Shown in pieces: positions 35,001 to 41,747 of a DNA stretch of 64,000 nt. Positions within the stretch are counted from its first letter, which is position 1; every line of letters starts with the position of its first letter. The notes below the pieces were generated by a model, which did not search any database, was not told the origin of the DNA, and saw only the letters and a program-made list of their open reading frames with translations. Position numbers and translations under genes: made by a program. The stretch covers positions 18,081-82,080 of the forward strand of contig JAFRNY010000080.1 in assembly GCA_017429945.1 (NCBI GenBank). Reading direction: 5' to 3'. Source of the stretch: Bacteroidaceae bacterium (GTDB lineage: Bacteria; Bacteroidota; Bacteroidia; Bacteroidales; Bacteroidaceae).

Positions 35001-35107
35001 GTGTAGAAAACCGTTTCTTCTCCCCACGCCTTACCTCCGACGCAGAGCAGAGCGGCTACGAGCAGGCACAGTCGTAGCCTCAATGAATTGAGTAGTTTTT
35101 GTTTCAT
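32051..35107 (-). CDS. Large secreted protein with Ig-like (Big_2) domains and sorting tail
   Basis: 1018-residue exported protein with a long signal peptide (MKQKLLNSLRLRLCLLVAALLCVGGKAWG). Domains: an N-terminal beta-sandwich (about 30-190), Big_2-type Ig repeats (VNITDFTASSTTLIKGATATTTV... and NPTFATENVTVEIGATVAAPTL...DATTGVVTGVALGTATITATV), an InlB-type beta segment (ISFPTNIEDINGKTFVGW), further beta-rich domains, and a C-terminal tail (TYNIAGQRVSKLNKGLYIVSGKKVLVK) of the Prevotella sorting type. Probable cell-surface or secreted binding protein; no catalytic motif recognised. Base composition is more AT-rich than its neighbours, suggesting acquisition or relaxed selection. Its 5' end is duplicated at 35837-35956. 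Confidence 0.85.
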   Translation of the reverse strand: MKQKLLNSLRLRLCLLVAALLCVGGKAWGEETVFYTLDGTTTGGSSGYDDAGEIVQNGITWKVMGNTTMNPWRIGGKSLNGVDRPVYSTTAMPSAINKVDLTVGTASSITVNSLKLIVASDADFNNKLDEVTATFSASSTITFQPTTGTEWATGSYYKFIFNVTVSGSSNKFVQFTKAEFYSLGVDNRTPVNITDFTASSTTLIKGATATTTVTNDQSGWTAAYTYSSNNTSVATVDADGVITAVGKGTATITATLNIAADNENYKVGETPSKTVDITVNNPTHTATFSINGTTSTANFEEDAAISFPTNIEDINGKTFVGWVTEAIDGVTDTEPTMMTSATMGENDVTYYAVFATMTEGNYTEVTDNLNRSATGKTGTAYEAWSNVQLESDAIYAGTCAGGKDIIQLNSGSPRGIISSTSGGTVKKVIVTWGGDNTANRALTVYGSNTTYSSSADLSSSSTRGTNLGSITFQTGNTTGELTINGNYSYVGFYSSSAIYISNIAITWTSGVPDTYSAYCTTIVADTRQEAGISFAVSAYTAELMGEFTSPVLTNPNNLTVVWSSSDEEVATVNNGVVTILAEGETVINAAFEGNDDYKPANANYALTVQDSRAESNPTFATENVTVEIGATVAAPTLTKAGDGAVTYSTSNAAIATVDATTGVVTGVALGTATITATVAETSSHKAGSATFTITVFDPNAVMFDFDNDYATLFPNLDGVSSGSGSSYVSDGDFWEAQTATVNGVSLTVSEAEDGNQNNNRIWASSPRLRMYSGTLTITAPEGYVIKNLAFNQSKWNNGNTADSGTLTSDGWNGEANTVVISIAGNTQFKSINVSLAQVQTVSVSTAGFATFCSDKALDFTNTQIKAFIGTRNGTSLVFNQINKVPANTGVLLYKVDGATENVPVVAAGDDATGNCLVGVTAQTTISEDDYILSRSTDGVGFYKAGSHTTLAANRAYIPAAAAAGIKSFAINFGDADAIMMLNDQTSTLNGETYNIAGQRVSKLNKGLYIVSGKKVLVK

Positions 35108-35139
35108 AAGATTAAATAATAGTTATTGGTTGAATGTAT
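35020..35139 (-). repeat. 120-bp direct repeat, copy attached to the intact gene
   Basis: Covers the leader and signal-peptide codons of the large secreted protein. It matches 35837-35956 over 120 bp with only two mismatches, in the same orientation. Confidence 0.9.
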
Positions 35140-35182
35140 TAATGATTATCTGTCAGGCATTATATCGAAATTTGTGGAAAAA

Positions 35183-35215
35183 TTTGTGATAATTCGTGTA
35201 AAAGCTTTATCTTTG
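35183..35215 (+). promoter_or_regulatory. Promoter of the Txe/YoeB-type module
   Basis: TTTG (35183-35186), 21 nt, TATCTTTG (35208-35215). The near-palindrome ACAAATAATTTGC (35226-35238) lies between it and the antitoxin ATG and may be an operator. Confidence 0.7.
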
Positions 35216-35243
35216 CGGCAGAGAAACAAATAATTTGCGCGTT

Positions 35244-35513
35244 ATGACTACATTTGCATTGAATAACCTGTGGAGCTATTTGCAGGGCCTCTCGCTCTCG
35301 CAGAGCGACCGTGAGTGGCTGGCAGAGAAGTTGCGTGAGCCGTCTAATAGCGTTGACCCTTACCTTTATAGCCCTTCGGGCGACTCCTTTTTCTCCGACG
35401 CTCGCAACGTCGCCGCTGTGGAAGAGGACATAGCTGCCGCGCACAGTCCTGAAGCCTCTTTCACACGATTGGAGTGTAAGGAGGACATACTTGAGATGAT
35501 TGACGCTTTGTAG
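35244..35513 (+). CDS. Putative antitoxin partner of the Txe/YoeB-type toxin
   Basis: 89-residue acidic protein (MTTFALNNLWSYLQGLSLSQSDREWLAEKLRE...). The N-terminal half resembles short antitoxins found upstream of RelE/YoeB toxins in Bacteroidetes. The C-terminal half is acidic (VEEDIAAAHS, ECKEDILEMIDAL), as expected for a toxin-binding tail. ATG 35244 is chosen over the TTG at 35235. The gene ends 3 nt before the toxin start, giving the antitoxin-first order. Its role is inferred mainly from the neighbour. Confidence 0.75.
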   Translation: MTTFALNNLWSYLQGLSLSQSDREWLAEKLREPSNSVDPYLYSPSGDSFFSDARNVAAVEEDIAAAHSPEASFTRLECKEDILEMIDAL

Positions 35514-35516
35514 CTT

Positions 35517-35798
35517 ATGGCTTACGTTGTCCTTATATCCGAGGCTGCCAGGGCCGAGCTCGCCATCATCAAGAGAAGCGGCGATAAAGCCGTGATGAAG
35601 AAAATAGCTAATCTGCTCATTGAGTTGCAGGAACATCCGCGCACAGGCACCGGCCAAGTAGAACATCTGAAACATTTTGCTTTTCAGGAAACATGGTCGC
35701 GGCGTATCAACAAGCAGTACCGCATGATTTATGAGATTCATGATCGGGAGGTCTTGGTAACCGTCGTGTCCCTGCGATCGCATTATGGCGACAAGTGA
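35517..35798 (+). CDS. Txe/YoeB-family addiction-module toxin
   Basis: 93-residue RelE-superfamily toxin. KKIANLLIELQEHPRTGTGQVEHLKH and ETWSRRINKQYRMIYEIHDREVLVTVVSLRSHYGDK are the YoeB/Txe signature: WSRRIxxxxRMIYE and the terminal SHYG with catalytic His/Tyr. Such toxins are ribosome-dependent mRNA endonucleases. It is intact. The last codons and the stop form the left arm of the terminator. The whole module lies between two copies of a 120-bp segment from another gene. Confidence 0.9.
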   Translation: MAYVVLISEAARAELAIIKRSGDKAVMKKIANLLIELQEHPRTGTGQVEHLKHFAFQETWSRRINKQYRMIYEIHDREVLVTVVSLRSHYGDK

Positions 35799-35814
35799 AG
35801 CTTGTCGCCTTTTA
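35787..35814 (+). terminator. Terminator overlapping the toxin stop codon
   Basis: GGCGACAAG (35787-35795) pairs with CTTGTCGCC (35801-35809) around the TGA stop, followed by TTTTATTTT. Confidence 0.85.
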
Positions 35815-35836
35815 TTTTCACTACTCAATTCATCCA

Positions 35837-35956
35837 CTCCCCACGCCTTACCTCCGACGCAGAGCAGGGCGGCTACGAGCAGGCACAGTCGCAGCCTCAA
35901 TGAATTGAGTAGTTTTTGTTTCATAAGATTAAATAATAGTTATTGGTTGAATGTAT
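35837..35956 (-). pseudogene. Orphan 5' end (leader and signal peptide) of the secreted-protein gene
   Basis: Near-exact copy of 35020-35139 (118 of 120 bases). From ATG 35924 it encodes MKQKLLNSLRLRLCLLVAALLCVGGKAWG and then runs into antisense of the toxin gene, with no match to the rest of the protein. A minus-strand promoter (36086-36119) still lies upstream. It is best read as the remnant of a gene start separated from its body. ACTACTCAATTCAT at 35820-35833 is an exact inverted copy of 35900-35913 within the remnant. Confidence 0.85.
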
Positions 35957-36085
35957 GTAATCGTGTAGAGGATTGGCGGCTGAGGTCTCCACGAGATCTG
36001 AGATGTCTGTGTGCGATTCCACACAACAGCCCCGTCCGATGCCCTTGTTTTGGAGTTCTGACGGGTTCAAATGCCTTTCTGGCGG

Positions 36086-36119
36086 CAAAGTTACTGCAAA
36101 AATTTCGTTTTCTCGCAAA
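36086..36119 (-). promoter_or_regulatory. Minus-strand promoter upstream of the orphan gene start
   Basis: TTTG (36116-36119), 22 nt, TAACTTTG (36086-36093) on the minus strand. The -33 box sits in the palindrome GCAAATAATTTGC (36115-36127), which recurs exactly at 60617-60629. Confidence 0.55.
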
Positions 36120-36138
36120 TAATTTGCGTAATATTAAC

Positions 36139-36147
36139 GGGGGGGGG
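36139..36147. repeat. Homopolymeric G9 tract
   Basis: Nine consecutive G lie 10 bp upstream of a TATATTTG -7 box (36158-36165) and between two oppositely oriented promoters. Such tracts can slip in length. Confidence 0.8.
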
Positions 36148-36165
36148 TTAAAAGTTGTATATTTG

Positions 36166-36383
36166 CACCACCTCGGGTGCAAATCGCGCAAATAATATAA
36201 TGTTTGCGCGTGCGCGCGAGGTGCAAAGTTATAATAGCAAATTGTGGCCGCGGCCGATGTGAATCGTCCAGCGGCCGGCTGCACCATCAAGGCCAAAAGT
36301 AGGCTAATTCATTTTGGCCGGTGCAGAGAGTTAAACATGTTATGGGCGGGCGGAGCCGCGAGGCTGTGCCCGCCCGCTTTTCT
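36166..36383 (+). ncRNA. Candidate structured RNA of unknown family
   Basis: A -7 box (TATATTTG, 36158-36165) and a GC-rich terminator (36344-36383) bracket about 215 nt with no ORF but dense pairing. TTTGCACC/GGTGCAAA spans 36162-36183, CGCGCAAA/TTTGCGCG spans 36185-36210, and the self-complementary GGCCGCGGCC is near 36246. A nested stem then pairs CTGCACC with GGTGCAG around GGCCAAAA/TTTTGGCC (about 36278-36328). I do not recognise it as 6S, tmRNA, RNase P, SRP RNA or a known riboswitch. It could instead be an operator region of a lost gene. Confidence 0.4.
36344..36383 (+). terminator. GC-rich terminator without a preceding gene
   Basis: GGGCGGGC (36344-36351) pairs with GCCCGCCC (36368-36375), with inner AGCC/GGCT, followed by GCTTTTCTTC. 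The nearest upstream + strand gene (the toxin) already has its own terminator, which suggests a transcript in between. Confidence 0.65.
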
Positions 36384-36604
36384 TCGACACTAATATGCAC
36401 GAATTGCCTTGACACAAATTATGATTTCAGCCATAGGATGTAATTTTTATATCAAGAATTGAAAGTTCTTGATTAAAAGCATCTGAAACTTGAGTAATTC
36501 ATTTTTCATTGCCGTGTAGAATTCTCAAATAAATTGCATGAAGGCGAGCGCACCGCGCATTTATTTTTTTTGTTTGCAAAGTACCGCACATGTCACAGAA
36601 TTTT

Positions 36605-36886
36605 TGAAAAGTTTTTCAAAAAAGGGTTCATCTTACATTGCAAGTCGCTGATTATCAATGGCGGCGTTTGACGTCGCCTGTTAGGATGCCTGAGGCGCGG
36701 TGGAGGTTGGCGCGGCGGAGCCGCTAATGAAGTATGTAAAATGAAAAGTGAAAAATGATTGTTTGTTTTGAGCTTTTGTCGGAAATTATTTAGTGGGAAG
36801 TGCTTGCAAGGGGAGGCGGAAATGAGGTTCTGTTGATAATCAGTCGTTTGCAATGTAGGATGAACCCTTTTTCAAAAAACTTTTTG
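36605..36886. mobile_element. MITE with ~53-bp terminal inverted repeats
   Basis: 36606-36658 and 36833-36886 are reverse complements with a few mismatches. Each contains GGGTTCATC-T-ACATTGCAA and GATTATCAA at the inner end, and A/T homopolymer runs at the outer end. The ~175-bp centre has no credible ORF. Size, TIRs and lack of a transposase fit a miniature inverted-repeat element. I could not define a target-site duplication. Confidence 0.8.
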
Positions 36887-37005
36887 TTTTTTGCCGAGGC
36901 AGAAAGGGTGGGGCGATCAAGTGTTTCAAGGGTTTCGGTCAGAAGTCTTAAGGGTTTTGGCCAGAAGTCTTAAGGGTTTTTGGTAGAAGTGCCAGGAGTG
37001 TAGAG

Positions 37006-37024
37006 GTAAAACAAGTTGTTTTAC
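37006..37024. repeat. Perfect palindrome GTAAAACAA-G-TTGTTTTAC
   Basis: Same palindrome as at 10320-10338 except for the central base. It is preceded by AAGGGTTTTGGCCAGAAGTCTT-like repeats (36930-36990), which echo the GGCCAAGGGTTTTT hairpin at the first locus, and followed by a 22-bp array. The two loci are the same composite in opposite orientation. Confidence 0.8.
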
Positions 37025-37032
37025 TTCAGAAC

Positions 37033-37142
37033 GACTGGCCGGATGTGATGATTAGACCGGCTGAATGTGGCTGTGCAACCGGCTGAATGTGGCTGTGCAA
37101 CCGGCTGAATGTGGCTGTGCGACCGGTCGAATGTGGTTGTGC
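37033..37142. repeat. 22-bp tandem array with RACCGGYYG core, copy 2
   Basis: Five units of exactly 22 bp (37033 degenerate, 37055, 37077, 37099, 37121). The core is AACCGGCTG or GACCGGTCG, with the linker AATGTGGCTGTGC specific to this locus. Confidence 0.9.
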
Positions 37143-37209
37143 AGGCGCAAGAAAGGGGAATTAATTTTTCTCTTTTCTCTTCAAATTTTTCTCTTTCATT
37201 ATTTTGCTG

Positions 37210-37217
37210 TACCTTTG
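37210..37217 (+). promoter_or_regulatory. -7 element of the PL11 gene
   Basis: TACCTTTG then C, 63 nt before the ATG at 37281. The array lies just upstream of this promoter. Confidence 0.55.
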
Positions 37218-37280
37218 CAGCGCACAAATAACAAAACGAATAAGGTTCCGAACACAAGCGGAGCTTAAATTGAACGACTT

Positions 37281-39464
37281 ATGAAGAAGATTCTCATGAC
37301 TCTCGCGCTCGCCGCAGCAACGCTCGCCGCAGCAGCGCAGACGGCCGACGTGAGCCAGCGCGCACTATGGGCCAGCGTGAACGGCGCCAAGAACGCATCG
37401 CTGGGCGACTACCAACAGCACACGGGCAAGGTGCTCGTGACGTGGCGCATGCTCCCAGGCGACGATGCCACTACGGGCTTCGACCTCTACCGACGCATAG
37501 GCAACGGGCGCGAGACGCGCATAGCGCAAAATATTCGCAACCGAACATGCTTCCAGGATACCGGAGCAAGCACCACGCAGGACAACCACTACCGCCTGAC
37601 GCCCGCCGGCAGTAAGGAGGACACGCTGTCTACATTTGTTCTTACGCGCGAGCGCGCGAGCGGAGGACTGCCTTACGTGAGCATTCCGCTGAAGGACACG
37701 CGCGACGTCTATGCCGACACCGACCGCATCGTATATACCGCCAACGACGTCAGCATTGGCGACCTCGACGGCGACGGCGAGTTTGAGATCGTGGTGAAGC
37801 GACTGCAGAGCGTGAAAGATGCCAGCGGCAACATCATCAGCGACGGCTCAGGGGCAAGCTACTCGCAGCGCGACTGTCTTTGGGCCGTGATCTGGGATGC
37901 CTATAAACTCGACGGCACACTGCTTTGGCGCATCAAGGGTGGACCGGGAATCATTCTGGGTAACTCGTCGAGCTTCGCCGTGGCCGACTTCGACGGCGAC
38001 GGCTGTGCAGAGATGGCCATCCGCACCTGCGAAGGCACTGTCTTCGGCGACGGAGAACAGATCCCCGACACCGACGGCGACGGACGAATTGACTATCGCA
38101 CCTGGGGCAACATCAACAGCAGCAGTCCCGGCTGGGCTGATCATTACAACGTGGCAGGGCCGGAATTTATCTCGATTGTGGACGGTCGCACGGGGCGCGA
38201 GCTGGCGCGTGACAACTTCATAAACCGAGAGACGAGCGAGTCGTGGGGCGACGGATATTGGAAGCGCGCATGCTCATTCCGCGTCGGAGTGGGATGCTTC
38301 GACGAGACGGGACTTCCATCGGCGGTCTTCGGGCGAGGCGTCTACGGCCACTCCGTCATCGAGGCCTGGGACTGGCGCGACGGGCAGCTCACGCGACGCT
38401 GGCGATTCGATACCAACGACCGCGGCACGGGGCGCGACGGACTGCGCCACAGCACTTACGCCGCACAGGGTAACCACTCGCTCAATGTGGCAGACCTCGA
38501 CGGCGACGGCTTCGACGAGGTGATGTACGGCTCCATGGCCGTAGACCACGACGGCATAGGCCTCTGGAACACGCGTCTCGGCCATGGCGACGCCAACCAC
38601 GTCGGCAAGTTCCTACCCGCGCGAGAGGGGCTGCAGATGTTCCACTGCCTCGAGTCGGGAAAGACGATGGTGGCGCTCCACGATGCCCGCGACGGCAAAG
38701 TTATCTGGAAGAAAGATGCCAGCTCTGACAACGATACGGGGCGGTGTATGGTTGCTGACTACGACCCGGCACACCCTGGATGCGAGTTCGCTTACTACAA
38801 GAGCGACCTCTTCGACCAGGACGGCAACAGCACTGGCATCAGCACTGCCAAGGACTGGAAGCCCGGATTCGCGGCCGCCGTCTGGTTCGACGGAACGCTT
38901 TCGCGACAGGGACTCAGCGAAGAAGGCATCGTGCACAGTGTTCCCAACGGACGAACGTTCACGATGTGGCGCTATAGTATGGCGATGATCAACGACACGA
39001 AGGGCAACCCGTCGTGGTACGGCGACCTCGTGGGCGACTGGCGCGAGGAAATCATCGTGCCCGACGCCACGCGCCTGATCGACTTAAAGATTTTCTCCAC
39101 CTGGTACCCGACGACGCACAAGTTCCCGTGGCTGATGACCGACCACTGCTATTGGATGAGCGCCCTCAACGAGAATATAGGCTATAACCAGCCTACAAAC
39201 CTCGGATATTACCTGGGCAGCGACGTAAAGCGCGACGCCGACGCATGGGCTGAGGCCGCCAAGGTGCAGAACCGACCCATAGTCACGGCCGTGCAGGTGC
39301 CAGCCCAGTCCGGCGCACCCGGCACCACTGCTGCAGCCATCTATGACCTCAGCGGCCGACGCGTGGCAGGCGCCGAGGCAGTAGGGCAGGGCGCTCGCGG
39401 CAACGGCTTGCGCCCAGGGGTGTACATCGCAGGGCGCAAGAAAATCCTCGTGACAGGAAAGTAA
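37281..39464 (+). CDS. Rhamnogalacturonan lyase, PL11 family
   Basis: 727-residue exported enzyme (signal peptide about 1-20) that should cleave the rhamnogalacturonan I backbone of pectin by beta-elimination. It opens with a fibronectin-like domain (GKVLVTWRMLPGDDATTGFDLYRR). The eight-bladed propeller follows, with calcium-binding turns: DLDGDGEFEIVVKR, DFDGDGCAEMAIR, DTDGDGRIDYR, DLDGDGFDEVMYG. HNVAGPEF-like and HGDANHVGKF are typical of PL11. A C-terminal extension (AIYDLSGRRVAG...LRPGVYIAGRKKILV, about 685-727) is a type IX/Prevotella-type sorting tail, so the enzyme is probably surface-displayed or secreted. It pairs logically with the GH106 rhamnosidase at 53 kb. Confidence 0.92.
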   Translation: MKKILMTLALAAATLAAAAQTADVSQRALWASVNGAKNASLGDYQQHTGKVLVTWRMLPGDDATTGFDLYRRIGNGRETRIAQNIRNRTCFQDTGASTTQDNHYRLTPAGSKEDTLSTFVLTRERASGGLPYVSIPLKDTRDVYADTDRIVYTANDVSIGDLDGDGEFEIVVKRLQSVKDASGNIISDGSGASYSQRDCLWAVIWDAYKLDGTLLWRIKGGPGIILGNSSSFAVADFDGDGCAEMAIRTCEGTVFGDGEQIPDTDGDGRIDYRTWGNINSSSPGWADHYNVAGPEFISIVDGRTGRELARDNFINRETSESWGDGYWKRACSFRVGVGCFDETGLPSAVFGRGVYGHSVIEAWDWRDGQLTRRWRFDTNDRGTGRDGLRHSTYAAQGNHSLNVADLDGDGFDEVMYGSMAVDHDGIGLWNTRLGHGDANHVGKFLPAREGLQMFHCLESGKTMVALHDARDGKVIWKKDASSDNDTGRCMVADYDPAHPGCEFAYYKSDLFDQDGNSTGISTAKDWKPGFAAAVWFDGTLSRQGLSEEGIVHSVPNGRTFTMWRYSMAMINDTKGNPSWYGDLVGDWREEIIVPDATRLIDLKIFSTWYPTTHKFPWLMTDHCYWMSALNENIGYNQPTNLGYYLGSDVKRDADAWAEAAKVQNRPIVTAVQVPAQSGAPGTTAAAIYDLSGRRVAGAEAVGQGARGNGLRPGVYIAGRKKILVTGK

Positions 39465-39469
39465 TCTTG

Positions 39470-39775
39470 AATTTCACGCTAATAGGCACAAATTTCTTTT
39501 CACACTAATAGGCACAAATTTCTTTTCACACTAATAGGCACAAATATATATCACTAATTGGGATAAATATTGGCAATGTTCTCTGTTGGCACAGGAAAGC
39601 CCGTCTGGGGCTGTCTGTGCCAACAGTCATATTAATACTAAAATATTTGTGCCAATTAGCGAAATAATATTTGTGCTCATTTGTGAAAAGACATTTGTGC
39701 CTATTAGTGGAATAATATTTGTGCTCATTTGTGTGAAAGATATTTGTGCCAATTAGTGTAAAAGCCCGTTCGTGC
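39470..39775. repeat. Convergent CACTAATAGGCACAAAT arrays around a hairpin
   Basis: Left side (39470-39570): three ~25-bp units of CACTAATAGGCACAAATTTC plus one degenerate unit. Right side (39640-39775): the complementary units ATTTGTGCCTATTAGTG, about five. In the centre, CTGTTGGCACAG (39583-39594) pairs perfectly with CTGTGCCAACAG (39615-39626), with inner AGCCC/GGGCT. The whole is a ~300-bp imperfect palindrome filling the gap between PL11 and amn. Fragments are at 28221 and 36386. Confidence 0.85.
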
Positions 39776-39835
39776 TATTCGTGTTCGAGAAAGCATTTTT
39801 TTTGCTTTTCACTTCTCGCGTTTCAATTATTATTG

Positions 39836-39843
39836 TATCTTTG
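39836..39843 (+). promoter_or_regulatory. -7 element of the AMP nucleosidase gene
   Basis: TATCTTTG then C, 22 nt before the ATG. Confidence 0.55.
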
Positions 39844-39865
39844 CGGCAGATAAACCAATGAAAGC

Positions 39866-40642
39866 ATGAAAACAAAACGCGAAATCGTAGAAAATTGGTT
39901 GCCGCGCTACACCAAGCGACCGCTCGAAGACTTCACAGACCTGGTGCTGCTGACCAATTTCAATAACTACGTAGACATCTTCTGCGAACATTTTGGCATC
40001 GAGCCGCCTGCTTACGAGGCTAATATGCGAATGGCTACCGCCGACGGTATCACGATGATAAACTTCGGCATGGGGTCGCCAAACGCAGCTATCGTAATGG
40101 ACCTCCTCAGCGCCATAAAACCACGCGCATGCCTTTTCCTGGGCAAGTGCGGGGGCATTCCGGCTAAGGTGCAGATGGGCGACCTCATTCTGCCACTGGC
40201 TGGCATTCGAGGCGAGGGTACGAGCAACGACTACTATCCGCCTGAGGTGCCAGCGCTGCCGGCATTTATGCTGCAGCGAGCTGTGAGTTCAGCAATACGC
40301 GATGCCGGGCACGACTACTGGACAGGCACTGTATATACCACCAACCGCCGAATATGGGAGCACGACGACAAGTTCAAGGACTACCTACGCAAGACGCGCG
40401 CCATGGCAGTGGATATGGAGACGGCAACGCTCTTCACCACAGGCTTCGCAAACCACATCCCCACCGGCGCACTCCTGCTTGTCTCCGACAATCCGATGAC
40501 GCCCGACGGCGTGAAGACGGCCGAGAGCGACCAGAAGGTGACGCGCAACTTCGTCCACGACCATGTGCTTATCGGAATACAAAGCCTCGAGAAAATCAAG
40601 AAAGAGGATAAGACAGTGAAGCACCTGAAGTTTGATTGGTAA
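39866..40642 (+). CDS. amn: AMP nucleosidase
   Basis: 258-residue cytosolic enzyme of the nucleoside phosphorylase fold, expected to split AMP into adenine and ribose 5-phosphate. This is the short form found in Bacteroidetes, without the N-terminal domain of E. coli Amn. Motifs include INFGMGSPNAAIVMDLL (phosphate loop), FLGKCGGIPAKVQMGDLILP, IRGEGTSNDYYPPEVPALPAF, the purine-site VDMETATLFTTG and LLLVSDNPM. The stop overlaps the holA start (TAATG), so the two are translationally coupled. Confidence 0.92.
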   Translation: MKTKREIVENWLPRYTKRPLEDFTDLVLLTNFNNYVDIFCEHFGIEPPAYEANMRMATADGITMINFGMGSPNAAIVMDLLSAIKPRACLFLGKCGGIPAKVQMGDLILPLAGIRGEGTSNDYYPPEVPALPAFMLQRAVSSAIRDAGHDYWTGTVYTTNRRIWEHDDKFKDYLRKTRAMAVDMETATLFTTGFANHIPTGALLLVSDNPMTPDGVKTAESDQKVTRNFVHDHVLIGIQSLEKIKKEDKTVKHLKFDW

Positions 40643-41664
40643 TGGCAAAGAAACAAACTGGAATTACTTACGAGGATATTGTCAGGCAGGTGCAGGCTGG
40701 AGACTTCAAGCCCATCTACTACCTGATGGGCGAGGAGGCGTATTATATAGATCGCATTGCTGACTTCATCGTGGAGAAAGCCCTGCAGGAAGAGGAGCGC
40801 GACTTCAACCTCACCATTGTCTATGGGCCCCAGACCACGGGTGAAGAGGTGGTTAACGCCGCCAAACGCTACCCCATGATGGCTGAGCGGCAGGTGGTGG
40901 TGGTGCGAGAGGCCCAGGGCTTGCAGCACAAGGAGGTGCTCGCCTTCTACGCCCAGAAACCCATGCCTTCGACAGTGCTCGTGCTCTGCCACAAGAATGG
41001 TAAGATTGACGGCCGGACTAATGTGGCCAAGGAGATTCAGAAAGCTGGAATACTCTTTGAATCGGCCAGACTTAAAGACTATCAACTGCCTGGTTTTGTT
41101 AGGAGTTACGTCCAACGCAAGCGCCTTGAGATTGAGCCAGACGCCTGCGAGATTCTCTGTGAGCACGTAGGCGCCGATCTCAGCCGTATGGCCAGCGAGT
41201 TGGACAAGCTGGTGATGGCCGTAGGGGAGGGCACGCGCATCAGTGCACAGCACATCCAAGACTACATCGGCATCAGCAAGGAGTACAATTCCTTCGAGCT
41301 GCAAGGCGCGCTCGCCGAGCACAACATAATGAAGGTTGCACGCATAGTGAAATATTTTGACAGCAATCCGAAGAACTTCGCACTGCAGCCCACACTAGCC
41401 ACTCTCTTTAAATATTTCTCGGATCTGATGCTGGCTTATTACTCTCCGGTGAAGACGGAGGAGGGCATTGCAGCCTGGCTCAACCAGTCGGCTTGGCAGG
41501 TGCGCAAGAATATCATTCCGGCCATGCGAAGCTTCACCGCAACAAAAGTGTATCAGATAATAGGCGAAATACGTCGAACAGATGCTGCGTCAAAGGGGGT
41601 AGGAGGCCAAAAAACCACCGATGGCGACCTGCTGAAAGAGCTCGTTTACTTCATCCTTCACTGA
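40642..41664 (+). CDS. holA: DNA polymerase III subunit delta (HolA)
   Basis: 340-residue clamp-loader subunit that opens the beta sliding clamp. The N-terminal region FKPIYYLMGEEAYYIDRIADFI and the pattern NPMPSTVLV-like ... RTNVAKEIQKAGILFE, LSRMASELDKLVM and ISKEYNSFELQGAL match delta. ATG 40642 is used because it overlaps the amn stop and the longer TTG start adds only two residues. A terminator follows. Confidence 0.9.
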   Translation: MAKKQTGITYEDIVRQVQAGDFKPIYYLMGEEAYYIDRIADFIVEKALQEEERDFNLTIVYGPQTTGEEVVNAAKRYPMMAERQVVVVREAQGLQHKEVLAFYAQKPMPSTVLVLCHKNGKIDGRTNVAKEIQKAGILFESARLKDYQLPGFVRSYVQRKRLEIEPDACEILCEHVGADLSRMASELDKLVMAVGEGTRISAQHIQDYIGISKEYNSFELQGALAEHNIMKVARIVKYFDSNPKNFALQPTLATLFKYFSDLMLAYYSPVKTEEGIAAWLNQSAWQVRKNIIPAMRSFTATKVYQIIGEIRRTDAASKGVGGQKTTDGDLLKELVYFILH

Positions 41665-41703
41665 TTTTGTAGCTATTTTCCATCAATCTGGAAACAGAAT
41701 TTT

Positions 41704-41747
41704 AGGGCCCTATAGTGTTTGAATAAAGCACTTTAGGGCTCTTTTTT
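41704..41747 (+). terminator. Terminator after holA
   Basis: AGGGCCCTATAGTGTTT (from 41704) pairs imperfectly with AAAGCACTTTAGGGCTCT (to 41742), followed by TTTTT. Confidence 0.75.

Noticed and set aside
35160-35924. 254-codon minus-strand frame with a good signal peptide
   Set aside because: Only the first 29 codons are meaningful (duplicated signal peptide); the remainder is antisense to the toxin-antitoxin genes.
36166-36383. 6S RNA, tmRNA or SRP RNA identity for the structured region
   Set aside because: None of the conserved core sequences I know for these RNAs could be found; left as an unknown candidate.
36593-36853. 86-codon minus-strand frame
   Set aside because: It lies within the MITE and reads through its terminal repeat; composition is not protein-like.
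37065-37268. 67-codon frame after the second 22-bp array
   Set aside because: Its N-terminal half (MWLCNRLNVAVQPAE...) is simply the translation of the array, and it overlaps the PL11 promoter.
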